Shown: positions 1 to 6,578, counted from the stretch's first letter. The stretch: DNA of 8,784 bases from Clostridia bacterium (GCA_017390825.1 JAFPAK010000099.1:1-8784); one strand, 5' to 3'. Made by a program: numbers and translations. Notes: generated by a model not told the origin, from the sequence alone.

Positions 1-147
1 GTAGTCAACAGGATTCTCCTTTACAAAAGAAACAATCCCGTCAATGTCGGTCGCCGCAATATTCACGCATGTGGCATCCATGGCAATTCCGCCATTACCG
101 GGCAATGCATTATAGATATCCGTTAATGTTATGTATCCTGTCAGATT
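1..147 (-). pseudogene. purD: purD fragment (phosphoribosylamine-glycine ligase, N-terminal domain piece)
   Basis: On the minus strand a frame open from a stop at 148-150 to the window edge encodes LPGNGGIAMDATC followed by NIAATDIDGIVSFVKENP and VDY. From memory of the family, this matches PurD, the ATP-grasp enzyme that makes glycinamide ribonucleotide in purine synthesis, at about residues 28-65, just after its N-terminal nucleotide-fold strand. The usual start (M-K-V-L-V-V-G-G-G-G-R-E-H type) is missing: upstream codons in this frame lack ATG, GTG or TTG before the stop, and that DNA encodes a different protein in another frame. The PurD-like similarity begins near position 120, so the true fragment is probably 1 to about 120. 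What lies beyond the window, including whether the rest of purD is intact, is unknown. Identification is by eye from about 38 residues. Confidence 0.68.
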
Positions 148-289
148 TTAATAAAGAAGAATAACATTCAAAGGTGATTTTGGCAGCCAACTCCTCAGCT
201 TTATCAATATTACAAGTCTTTTTAAGTGAAAAGCCGTAAAATTTGTCTATGTATTCGAGTATTATTTTATCGGCGGTCTGCTTATCCAT
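110..289 (-). pseudogene. truncated sigma-70 region 2-like protein (N-terminal 59 residues)
   Basis: The frame encodes MDKQTADKIILEYIDKFYGF, then a helix with D-K-A-E-E-L, ending S-L-L-K-S-D-R-I-H-N-I-N-G-Y-L-stop. I chose the ATG at 287-289 because AAAGGAGG (297-304) lies 7 bases upstream; a further ATG in frame at 313 has no such site and would run through it. The pattern (D-K-I-I-x-E-Y, I/F-Y-G-F, D-x-A-E-E-L, S-L-L-K-x-D/E-x-I-x-N-I-x-G-Y) resembles the start of small sigma-70/ECF-like regulators common in Clostridia, which then continue W/Y-R-I-S and run well over 100 residues. Here the reading stops right after N-I-N-G-Y-L, at the place where purD-like sequence begins in another frame, so I read it as a truncated gene. 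It sits downstream of the transporter operon's terminator. I see no clear promoter of its own. The family assignment is tentative. Confidence 0.5.
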
Positions 290-344
290 TCTTTTTCCTC
301 CTTTGCAGTTCAAATATATAGTGTAGATTTTTCAAAAAAGGTTG

Positions 345-378
345 AAAAAATCCGACTTCAATTTTGAAGTCGGATTTT
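345..378 (-). terminator. Intrinsic terminator of the transporter operon
   Basis: The arms at 347-361 and 364-378 are perfectly complementary (15 bp, core TCCGACTTCAA with TTGAAGTCGGA, tiny loop at 362-363, opening to 4 in practice). On the minus strand the hairpin is followed by six T (345-350). It begins 11 bases past the stop of the last permease gene, so it closes the four-gene ABC operon and separates it from the truncated sigma-like gene. Confidence 0.9.
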
Positions 379-388
379 AAGTCAACAG

Positions 389-1336
389 TTACCGTTCCTC
401 ACGGAAATATGAAAGACCGAGAGATGCCGGAGGCTGATTTTCCTTTTTACTTCTTATACTTGTAAATACAAGAACAATGATAGTAACTATATACGGAAGC
501 ATCTTAAACAACTCTTTGCCTGCAAAGCTTACACCAACAATGTAGCTGCTTGCAATATATAAAGCGCCGAAGATCACAGAGCCAAGTATCGCGACATTCG
601 GTTTCCACACCGTAAAGATAACGAGTGCGATAGCAAGCCAACCGATATCATCAATACAATATTCCCAATTTCCGTGGAGGTAGTCCATAACAAAGGAAAG
701 ACCACCGAGACCGGCAATACCGCATCCAATGCACGTTGCCGAATAACGGTATAGTGATACATTTATACCTGCGGCATCAGCAGTAGCAGGATTTTCGCCC
801 ACCGCACGAAGATGGAGCCCTACCTTAGTTTTTGACATAACATAGGAGGTAACAATTGCGATTATAATTGCCAGATACACGAATACGCCGTGTGATAGAA
901 ACAGTTCACCAAACCAACCGAGGTCATCTGCAAAAGGAAGGGAAGCGGTGAAGTATTTACTGCCCTTGCTGAAGATGGTGCTTGCGCAATCGATCATATA
1001 ATCAGAAATGCCAATACCCAGTGTAGTTATGGCAAGACCGGTAACGTTCTGATTGGTGCGAAGCGTTACGGTAAGGAAGCTGAATATAAGTCCCATAAAT
1101 GCGCCACCTAAAAAGGTTGCTAAGATAGGGATCAAAACCGCTAAAAAAGGATTGATATTTGACTTAACAATGCTGAAATATACATATTCAGCATAACAGC
1201 CACAGGAGGCACCGACACACATTACACCCGGAAGACCAAGGTTTAGGTGTCCCGACTTTTCAGTAATGGTTTCTCCGGTAGAGCCCAAAAGGAAGGTCAT
1301 ACCAAGACGAATAGCACTGACAAGAAAAGCTAACAT
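389..1336 (-). CDS. BMP-type nucleoside ABC transporter, permease subunit 2 (NupQ-like)
   Basis: A 315-residue polytopic inner-membrane protein of the BPD_transp_2 family, the shorter of two permeases forming the channel of a PnrA/BmpA-type importer. Family-typical blocks are present: G-E-T-I-T-E-K-S-G-H-L-N-L-G-L-P-G at 21-37 (equivalent to the usual GE..AE..G.LNLG.EG), N-Q-N-V-T-G-L-A-I-T-T-L-G at 95-107, a cytoplasmic coupling-loop segment V-G-L-H-L-R-A-V-G-E-N-P-A-T-A-D-A-A-G-I at 172-191, and G-W-L-A-I-A-L-V-I-F at 232-241. About eight hydrophobic segments are visible. Length fits the family (about 300-320). The ATG at 1334-1336 shares its A with the TGA stop of the upstream permease (TGATG), and AAAGGAG at 1345-1351 lies 8 bases upstream, so the start is firm and translation is coupled. 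It is the last gene of the operon. Substrate (nucleosides or nucleobases) is inferred from the family. Confidence 0.93.
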   Translation of the reverse strand: MLAFLVSAIRLGMTFLLGSTGETITEKSGHLNLGLPGVMCVGASCGCYAEYVYFSIVKSNINPFLAVLIPILATFLGGAFMGLIFSFLTVTLRTNQNVTGLAITTLGIGISDYMIDCASTIFSKGSKYFTASLPFADDLGWFGELFLSHGVFVYLAIIIAIVTSYVMSKTKVGLHLRAVGENPATADAAGINVSLYRYSATCIGCGIAGLGGLSFVMDYLHGNWEYCIDDIGWLAIALVIFTVWKPNVAILGSVIFGALYIASSYIVGVSFAGKELFKMLPYIVTIIVLVFTSIRSKKENQPPASLGLSYFREER

Positions 1337-2427
1337 CAGTCATTCTCCTTTCCGCTGTTACGCATAACGATTTTATATTGAAGGAAGAATTCACAACCGA
1401 TTATAAATAGCAAAATAATTCCGGTAACGATATCCGAGATGGCACTTGGCAGACGGAAATCGGTAGATACCTGCTGTGAACCTTTTTGTAGGAATACGAT
1501 CAGGAAAGTGGTAAATACCATAAAGATCGGATTAAACTTGCCGAGCCACGAAACCATAATTGCGGTGAAGCCTCTGCCGCCGGCTGTATCTGTGTTGATA
1601 GTGTGATTTGTGCCGCCAACAAGCAAAAGTCCTGCAATACCGCAAATTGCACCGGATACCATGAGAGTTCTAATAATAACCTTCTTAACATTTATACCTA
1701 CATACTTTGCGGTGTTTTCACTTTCACCTACAACAGATATCTCATATCCATGTTTGCTGTATTTAAGATATATATAAACTATTATTGTAATAACTGCAAC
1801 AACGATTATGTTTAACAGATAAGCTTGTCCGCCGATAATCGGGAATCCATATTCCGGCATAGGTGTTAAAACGCCGGAGCCGTCTTTTACAAATACTTTG
1901 AGGAAATATGATACAAGCTGAATAGCAACATAATTCATCATAAGTGTAAAAAGCGTTTCATTTGTATTCCATAACGCTTTGAATATTGCGGGAATTACTG
2001 CCCATATCATACCTGCAATAATACTTGCTGCAACCATTACTATAAGTAAAAGCCACAAGGGGAGATGTTCTCCCAGGAACATCATGACCATTACTGTGGC
2101 CAGACCGCCGACAAGCACCTGACCTTCAGCGCCGATGTTCCAAAATCGCATCTTAAATGCAGGTGTTACCGCAAGCGCAACGCACAGAAGTATTGCCATG
2201 CCCTGCAAAAGATTCCATATTCGTCTCGGTGAGCCGAATACGCCGTTTATCATAGAGGCATATATTTCAATCGGGTTTTCTTTCGTGAGAAACATTATAA
2301 CAACTCCGGATACTACAAGAGCTGAAATAATAGCAATTGCCCTTACAACGATTCCGAGATACCATTTTATCGGACCTCGTCCGCGTTTAACAATACGGAA
2401 AAGAGGAGTGTGATTAACTTTTGCCAT
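1336..2427 (-). CDS. BMP-type nucleoside ABC transporter, permease subunit 1 (NupP-like)
   Basis: A 363-residue integral membrane permease of the BPD_transp_2 family, partner of the following gene. It has a basic cytoplasmic N-terminus (about 1-22), then hydrophobic segments starting near 24-47. Diagnostic family blocks are F-W-N-I-G-A-E-G-Q at 95-103, N-E-T-L-F-T-L-M-M-N-Y-V-A at 156-168, the coupling-loop region Y-E-I-S-V-V-G-E-S-E-N-T-A-K-Y-V-G-I at 228-245, and G-R-G-F-T-A-I at 284-290. Length is normal for the longer permease of NupP/YufP type (about 350). The ATG at 2425-2427 overlaps the TAA of the ATPase gene by one base (TAATG), with AAAGGAGGTG at 2433-2442 about 7 bases upstream, so the start is firm. 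The one-base overlaps on both sides indicate a single polycistronic mRNA with coupled translation. Nucleoside specificity is inferred from the four-gene context. Confidence 0.94.
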   Translation of the reverse strand: MAKVNHTPLFRIVKRGRGPIKWYLGIVVRAIAIISALVVSGVVIMFLTKENPIEIYASMINGVFGSPRRIWNLLQGMAILLCVALAVTPAFKMRFWNIGAEGQVLVGGLATVMVMMFLGEHLPLWLLLIVMVAASIIAGMIWAVIPAIFKALWNTNETLFTLMMNYVAIQLVSYFLKVFVKDGSGVLTPMPEYGFPIIGGQAYLLNIIVVAVITIIVYIYLKYSKHGYEISVVGESENTAKYVGINVKKVIIRTLMVSGAICGIAGLLLVGGTNHTINTDTAGGRGFTAIMVSWLGKFNPIFMVFTTFLIVFLQKGSQQVSTDFRLPSAISDIVTGIILLFIIGCEFFLQYKIVMRNSGKEND

Positions 2428-3986
2428 TATTGCACCTCCTTTGAAATATCGCTGTCTTCATTGACAGATGTAGATTTTGTCATAAGAAAACCTATTTCCT
2501 CTTTTGTTGCGCTTCTGCCGTCAACTACACCGGTCACCTTACCTGAGTTGATAACAAGTATTCTGTCACAAAGCTCAATAAGTACATCAAGGTCTTCGCC
2601 TACGAATATAACAGCAACACCGTTTTCTTTTTGCTGATTTAAAAGATTGTAGATAGTGTAGGAGGCATTAATATCAAGTCCTCGTACAGGGTAAGCCGCC
2701 ATAAATACAGACGGTGCGGCGGCTATTTCACGACCGACAAGTATTTTCTGAACATTACCGCCGGAAAGCTGGCGTACCGGTGTTGTAGCGCCTGGAGTAA
2801 CGACCTTAAGGTCTTCAATAATACGGAGGGCCAGGTCTTTAGGCTCCTTGCGATGAAGAAACATCGATTTGCCCTTACTGTAACTACGAAGCATCATATT
2901 ATCAATGATATCCATATTGCCGACAAGACCCATGCCAAGGCGGTCTTCAGGAACGAATGAAAGACGAACACCGAGATCTCTGATCTGTATAGGAGATTTA
3001 TCTCTCAAATTTTCTGTTTCGTCAGTCTCGGGGTTGATATAAGTTATTTCGCCGCCATCAAGATGGTACAGACCCGCAATGGATTCCAAAAGCTCGCGCT
3101 GACCGCTGCCTGCTATACCGGCAATACCGAGTATCTCACCCGAACGGGCAGTAAACGAGATATCATCAAGTACCTTTCTGCCTTCATCATTTGTTGATGA
3201 AATATGCGAAACAGTAAGTCTGTCAATACAATTTTTCGGTTCGCTTCTGTGAATATTAAGGTCAACCTTCTGACCCATCATAAGCTCAGTCAGTTCTGCT
3301 TCATTGGTTTCAGCAGTTTTTACCGTTGCGATATGTTCACCCTTACGAAGCACGGCAACACGATCGGAAATGCTCAAAACCTCGTGCATTTTATGCGTGA
3401 TGATAATTATAGATTTTCCGTCCTCACGCATACGGCGAAGAACATCAAAAAGCTTTTCAATTTCCTGAGGAGTAAGAACAGCGGTAGGCTCGTCAAGAAT
3501 GAGTATGTCCGCTCCGCGGTAAAGCACTTTCAGTATCTCAACAGTCTGTTTTTCAGACACAGACATATCATGTACTTTCTTTTGCGGATCCATAATAAAC
3601 CCGTAGCGCTGGGTTATCTCAGCCACCTTGCGGTTTACATCAGAAAGCTTATACCTGCTTTTTTCATCGACACCAAGTACAATATTTTCACTTGCGGTAA
3701 ATACATCTACGAGTTTAAAATGTTGATGTATCATACCAATTTTATAGCGAAACGCATCCTTCGGCGAACGGATAACTGCTTCCTCGCCGTTCACAAAAAT
3801 GCTACCCGAATCAGGATAATATATTCCGGCAACCATATTCATAAGTGTGGTTTTACCGCTGCCGTTTTCACCGAGTATTGCAAGGATTTCACCCTGATGA
3901 ACATCGAGATTGCAGTCTTTATTTGCATAGACACTGCCAAATGTTTTGGTTATGTTTATACATTCCAAAGCAATTTTATTTTCCAA
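2427..3986 (-). CDS. BMP-type nucleoside ABC transporter, double ATP-binding protein (NupO-like)
   Basis: A 519-residue cytoplasmic ATPase with two fused nucleotide-binding domains that powers the two permeases. Domain 1 (about 5-245) has Walker A G-E-N-G-S-G-K-T-T (39-47), Q-loop Gln88, a divergent signature M-S-V-S-E-K-Q (141-147), Walker B I-L-I-L-D-E-P (161-167) and H-loop His198. Domain 2 (about 255-505) has a Walker A-like G-I-A-G-S-G-Q-R-E-L (290-299) without the lysine, a good signature L-S-G-G-N-V-Q-K (407-414), and a Walker B region M-A-A-Y-P-V-R-G-L-D (429-438) without the catalytic glutamate. A second domain that cannot hydrolyse ATP is usual in this family. The start is TTG (3984-3986), fixed by GGAGG at 3993-3997 six bases upstream; the next methionine is inside Walker A. 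It lies 146 bases after the binding-protein gene, a gap with two hairpins, and overlaps the next permease by one base. Confidence 0.95.
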   Translation of the reverse strand: MENKIALECINITKTFGSVYANKDCNLDVHQGEILAILGENGSGKTTLMNMVAGIYYPDSGSIFVNGEEAVIRSPKDAFRYKIGMIHQHFKLVDVFTASENIVLGVDEKSRYKLSDVNRKVAEITQRYGFIMDPQKKVHDMSVSEKQTVEILKVLYRGADILILDEPTAVLTPQEIEKLFDVLRRMREDGKSIIIITHKMHEVLSISDRVAVLRKGEHIATVKTAETNEAELTELMMGQKVDLNIHRSEPKNCIDRLTVSHISSTNDEGRKVLDDISFTARSGEILGIAGIAGSGQRELLESIAGLYHLDGGEITYINPETDETENLRDKSPIQIRDLGVRLSFVPEDRLGMGLVGNMDIIDNMMLRSYSKGKSMFLHRKEPKDLALRIIEDLKVVTPGATTPVRQLSGGNVQKILVGREIAAAPSVFMAAYPVRGLDINASYTIYNLLNQQKENGVAVIFVGEDLDVLIELCDRILVINSGKVTGVVDGRSATKEEIGFLMTKSTSVNEDSDISKEVQ

Positions 3987-3997
3987 AACGCACCTCC

Positions 3998-4068
3998 GAA
4001 AAAATATAATTCAGCTTTATACCCCATAGGAATGGAGAAAACTATTCATATCGGGTTTAAAGCTGAAT
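3998..4068 (-). terminator. Terminator-like hairpin (possible attenuator) in front of the ATPase gene
   Basis: Arms at 4009-4019 and 4058-4068 pair perfectly (11 bp, ATTCAGCTTTA with TAAAGCTGAAT). After one T/T mismatch the stem continues with ACCC 4021-4024 to GGGT 4053-4056. The 28-base loop can fold a little further (GAAT 4030-4033 with ATTC 4044-4047). On the minus strand the hairpin is followed at once by TATATTTTTT (3999-4008), as in an intrinsic terminator. The ATPase ribosome binding site begins at 3997, directly after that U-run. It could stop part of the transcription coming from the lipoprotein gene, or act as a processing or stability element. That the downstream genes are expressed by read-through is inference. 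Confidence 0.6.
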
Positions 4069-4084
4069 GATTTATAAAAGCAAG

Positions 4085-4116
4085 ATATAGGCGGAGTGGA
4101 TTCGCTCCGCCTATAT
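4085..4116 (-). terminator. Strong hairpin directly after the binding-protein gene
   Basis: A perfect 12-bp, GC-rich stem: ATATAGGCGGAG (4085-4096) with CTCCGCCTATAT (4105-4116), loop 4097-4104. It starts 17 bases beyond the lipoprotein stop codon. On the minus strand the bases after the stem (CTTGCTTTTA) make only a poor U-run. It is therefore more likely a 3'-end stabiliser or partial terminator that raises lipoprotein mRNA over transporter mRNA, a common arrangement between solute-binding protein and ABC genes. Termination efficiency cannot be judged from sequence. Confidence 0.65.
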
Positions 4117-4132
4117 TTAAAAATTTAAATGA

Positions 4133-5389
4133 TTAGAATTTCTCGTTGAGAAGTGTAATTCCGTCGATTCTCAGATCAAAGTAGGGAGCTGAACGGAAAA
4201 ATGACTCTCTAAATACATAAGTGTCAACAACCTCTGTGTCGCCCTTGAACTCTGCATCAGTATCAACATCTGCAACATAGCTTGTAACCTTCTCGCCGTC
4301 AACTGTGAAGTTGAGTGTGTCAAATACCTTAACATCGCCTGACTTGAGACCATTGATTGCCTCTTTAATTGCTTCAACTGTACCTTCAGCAGCTACATCC
4401 TGGTTGATACCGGTGAGAACTACTGAACCCTCATTGATGCCGCCGCACCAGTCGGCGTCGATCTCATCACCGGTAGCTACACACTTGATGATGTAGTTGT
4501 AGTAAGGAGCCCAGTTGATTGCTGATGAAACGATAAATGTTTCGGGGCAAGAATCGTATGTACTGCCGTTATAAGAAACATTCGGAACACCTGCATTTTC
4601 ACAAGCGGAAGGAGCGCCCATCGAGTCAGCGTGCTGGCTGATAAGAACACAGTTTCTTGCAATAAGAGCTTCTGCAGCGTTCTTTTCTTCGGTAGCATCA
4701 TACCAAGAGCCTGTGAACTGTACTTCCATTGTTGCAGATTCACAAACTGATTTTGCACCGAGATAGAATGATGTGTAGCCTGAAATAACTTCTGCGTATG
4801 TGTAAGCACCTACATAACCGATTTTTGCCTGATCGGCAGTAATATCGCCGGCTTCGATCATTTCATTGATCTTCATACCTGCTGCGATACCTGCAAGATA
4901 ACGTCCTTCGTAGATAGATGCAAATGCGTTGTGGTAGTTATTAAGATTTTCAGTATGAGCCTTAGTACCTGTTGCATGGCAGAACTGAACTTCGGGGAAC
5001 TCTTTTGCAGCCTTGATAACGAAATCTTCATGACCGAATGAGTTAGCGAAGATGAGCTTACAACCCTGATCAACAAGATCAGCAGCTGCCTGATAGCATT
5101 CATCTGTCTCAGGAATATTAGTCTTGATGATTACCTGATCGTCAGTAAGACCGATTGCTTTCTGAGCACTGAGAGCAGCATTGATGAAGTTGAGGTCGTA
5201 AGTTGATTTTTCATCATGCAAACAGATGAATCCGATTTTGAAATCATCGGCTACTTCGTAGTCAACTGTCAGCTCGGGAGCTGCAAGCGGTGACTCACTC
5301 ATACCGGCGGTTTCATTTGTGCCTTCGCCGCAAGATGCAAGACAGAAAAGTGTTGCAATTGCGAGAAGAAGTGCGAGTAACTTTTTCAT
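4133..5389 (-). CDS. BMP-family substrate-binding lipoprotein (PnrA/NupN-type)
   Basis: A 418-residue extracytoplasmic lipoprotein that captures substrate for the ABC importer encoded next. The N-terminus M-K-K-L-L-A-L-L-L-A-I-A-T-L-F-C with lipobox L17-A-S-C20 is a type II signal peptide, so the mature protein should be lipid-anchored at Cys20. A short S/G/E/T-rich linker (about 21-45) follows. The BMP fold spans roughly 48-395, with F-K-I-G-F-I-C-L at its first strand, the family hallmark Y-E-G-R-Y-L-A-G-I-A-A-G in the middle, and K-I-G-Y-V-G-A-Y after it. It is somewhat longer than T. pallidum PnrA (about 350), as is common in Clostridia. ATG at 5387-5389 with CCTCC-complement GGAGG at 5399-5403, 9 bases upstream. 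It is the first operon gene, behind a consensus promoter. BMP proteins characterised so far mostly bind purine nucleosides; the exact ligand here is inferred. Confidence 0.95.
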   Translation of the reverse strand: MKKLLALLLAIATLFCLASCGEGTNETAGMSESPLAAPELTVDYEVADDFKIGFICLHDEKSTYDLNFINAALSAQKAIGLTDDQVIIKTNIPETDECYQAAADLVDQGCKLIFANSFGHEDFVIKAAKEFPEVQFCHATGTKAHTENLNNYHNAFASIYEGRYLAGIAAGMKINEMIEAGDITADQAKIGYVGAYTYAEVISGYTSFYLGAKSVCESATMEVQFTGSWYDATEEKNAAEALIARNCVLISQHADSMGAPSACENAGVPNVSYNGSTYDSCPETFIVSSAINWAPYYNYIIKCVATGDEIDADWCGGINEGSVVLTGINQDVAAEGTVEAIKEAINGLKSGDVKVFDTLNFTVDGEKVTSYVADVDTDAEFKGDTEVVDTYVFRESFFRSAPYFDLRIDGITLLNEKF

Positions 5390-5420
5390 TTTTGATTTCC
5401 TCCGTTTTTACACTGAAAAT

Positions 5421-5444
5421 TTAGTTTGATGGTTAACAAACTAA
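5421..5444. promoter_or_regulatory. Operator-like inverted repeat at the transporter transcription start
   Basis: TTAGTTTG (5421-5428) and CAAACTAA (5437-5444) are perfect inverted repeats separated by 8 bases, and the spacer overlaps a GTTAAC palindrome (5432-5437). The element starts about where transcription should begin (near 5445 on the minus strand), covering roughly +1 to +25. A dimeric repressor site here would block the promoter. It could instead form a small hairpin at the mRNA 5' end. No regulator gene in the window points to a partner. Confidence 0.5.
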
Positions 5445-5451
5445 TATGTTT

Positions 5452-5480
5452 ATTATAAATTATTTAATAATGTATGTCAA
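5452..5480 (-). promoter_or_regulatory. Consensus sigma-A promoter of the nucleoside transporter operon
   Basis: On the minus strand a perfect TTGACA -35 box (5475-5480) is separated by exactly 17 bases from a perfect TATAAT -10 box (5452-5457), in very AT-rich DNA. Transcription should start near 5445, giving a leader of about 56 bases before the lipoprotein ATG. That is too short for a purine riboswitch aptamer with its expression platform. Confidence 0.88.
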
Positions 5481-5487
5481 TTAATTT

Positions 5488-5530
5488 ATCGACAAAATAC
5501 TCACTAATTTGAAAAGTTTAATTTGTCGAT
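5488..5530. promoter_or_regulatory. Inverted repeat just upstream of the transporter promoter
   Basis: ATCGACAAA (5488-5496) and TTTGTCGAT (5522-5530) are perfect 9-base inverted copies with a 25-base spacer, centres about 34 bases (about three helical turns) apart. They begin 8 bases upstream of the -35 box, where an activator or an additional repressor half-site pair would bind. The interval 5531-5575 holds nothing else that I recognise. Function is inferred from position and symmetry. Confidence 0.4.
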
Positions 5531-5575
5531 TTTTCACATAAACTTAACAATTTCTTAAAATTCATTATGTTATGT

Positions 5576-5617
5576 AAACGAAAAACACAGCTGCAATTAT
5601 TATTGCCGCTGTGTTTT
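5576..5617 (-). terminator. Intrinsic terminator overlapping the 3' end of the YihY-family gene
   Basis: AAAACACAGC (5582-5591) pairs with GCTGTGTTTT (5608-5617), and the stem continues after one mismatch with GCAAT (5593-5597) to ATTGC (5602-5606), loop 5598-5601. On the minus strand it ends in TTTTTCGTTT. The upstream arm lies inside the last codons of the gene and the stop codon (5600-5602) sits in the stem-loop. Ribosomes finishing translation could therefore affect folding. Confidence 0.85.
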
Positions 5618-6490
5618 GAATAGATTTTCAATTCTTTTGTTAAAACGCTTTTCACTTATCCATACATTAAGCTGTGCGCCGAGCAACAGAATGGTCATAC
5701 AAAAATATAACCACAGCATCAGAAGAATCAACGCAGCAAGGCTTCCGTATATATATGAAATATTTGAGAAATTTGCAATATAAATTGAATATGCCCATGA
5801 AAATGCGATCCAACCGACCGCAGCAAACACTGCCCCCGGTATATGGCGTCGAAGTTTATATTTATCGGCAGAAAGAAACTTATATGCTGTAGTAAAAAGC
5901 AAAGTCAGAGCTACAAAGAATATTAGCATACGCAACGAATAAAGCAACGAAAAAATATCCGGCAAATTCGGAAAAGCCTCATTAATCATTGTGATAATAT
6001 ATTTTCCGAAAACCAGTATTACCGCACTCGCAAAAACCATCGCAATCAATACAACTGTGTATATAAGTGAAAATAAAAGCGAAAGAAAATATCCTCGTTT
6101 TTTCGGTGTATCATATATTGCCTGCATACCGAGACTGATACTCTTGATTCCACGTGATGCTGCCCACAAAAGTGCAATTGCGGTAACGGCGGTTATCGAT
6201 ACGCTTATTTGAGAATATATCTCATCTATAACACCGTTGGATAGTTCAACAAACTCGATCGGTAAAAAGTCATACATTACTTGCAAAAGATCGGCTTTTG
6301 ATATAGGAAGATAAGCTTGCAGTAGCGTTATCATAAGCATTATAAGCGGTACTGCTGAAATGATAACAAAAAATGAAGCTTGTGCAGAGAAAGCAAAAAG
6401 ATGATTACTGTTTATCTCATTTATTCCGTCGTTAATAATATTATATGCATCAAGTGCTTTGCCTTTTAAAAGCTGCTTCAAAATTCTCAC
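5600..6490 (-). CDS. YihY/BrkB-family inner membrane protein
   Basis: A 296-residue polytopic membrane protein of the YihY/virulence factor BrkB family, once mislabelled ribonuclease BN. Its biochemical role is not settled. Family features are an N-terminal cytoplasmic helix, the first membrane block F-S-A-Q-A-S-F-F-V-I-I-S-A-V-P-L-I (34-50), hydrophobic segments near 97-112, 136-162 and 186-204, the R-R-H-I-P-G-A-V-F-A-A-V-G-W block (214-227), and the C-terminal Y-G-S-L-A-A-L-I-L-L-M-L-W-L-Y (248-262) ending L-L-L-G-A-Q-L-N (268-275). Length is normal (about 280-310), with a basic tail. There is no ATG near the start. I place it at GTG (6488-6490); TTG at 6479-6481 preceded by GGTGAG is an alternative that loses three residues. 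It has its own divergent promoter and terminator, so it is probably monocistronic. Confidence 0.93.
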   Translation of the reverse strand: MRILKQLLKGKALDAYNIINDGINEINSNHLFAFSAQASFFVIISAVPLIMLMITLLQAYLPISKADLLQVMYDFLPIEFVELSNGVIDEIYSQISVSITAVTAIALLWAASRGIKSISLGMQAIYDTPKKRGYFLSLLFSLIYTVVLIAMVFASAVILVFGKYIITMINEAFPNLPDIFSLLYSLRMLIFFVALTLLFTTAYKFLSADKYKLRRHIPGAVFAAVGWIAFSWAYSIYIANFSNISYIYGSLAALILLMLWLYFCMTILLLGAQLNVWISEKRFNKRIENLFKTQRQ

Positions 6491-6516
6491 CGCCTATACT
6501 TAATATTATCTTTCTT

Positions 6517-6545
6517 ATTATATCAGTTAACCGGTATAATTACAA
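6517..6545 (-). promoter_or_regulatory. Promoter of the YihY-family gene (divergent)
   Basis: On the minus strand TTGTAA (6540-6545) lies 17 bases from a perfect TATAAT (6517-6522). Transcription would start near 6510, only about 20 bases before the GTG start. The -35 box is 4 bases from the -35 box of the cca promoter on the other strand. Confidence 0.65.
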
Positions 6546-6549
6546 CTGT

Positions 6550-6578
6550 TTGACAAAAAAATTAATATATGGTATCTT
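6550..6578 (+). promoter_or_regulatory. Promoter of cca
   Basis: TTGACA (6550-6555), a 17-base spacer, then TATCTT (6573-6578), which matches four of six bases of the -10 consensus. Transcription should start near 6585, leaving a leader of only about 7-16 bases before the possible GTG starts at 6592 and 6601. Confidence 0.6.

Noticed and set aside
100..150. A mobile element at the sigma/purD junction
   Set aside because: No transposase fragment, terminal inverted repeat or target duplication is visible within the window.
1336..2427. Several plus- and minus-strand open frames of 60-110 codons inside the transporter genes
   Set aside because: They overlap well-supported genes, lack ribosome binding sites and show no recognisable domains.
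3204..4070. A 288-codon open frame on the plus strand, antisense to the ATPase gene
   Set aside because: It lies opposite a certain gene with full ABC motifs, has no domain I recognise, and includes the intergenic hairpins; it is a shadow of codon bias on the other strand.
5389..5450. A purine or 2'-deoxyguanosine riboswitch in front of the lipoprotein gene
   Set aside because: The predicted leader is only about 56 bases and I find no three-way-junction core; the visible symmetry is a simple 8-bp inverted repeat.
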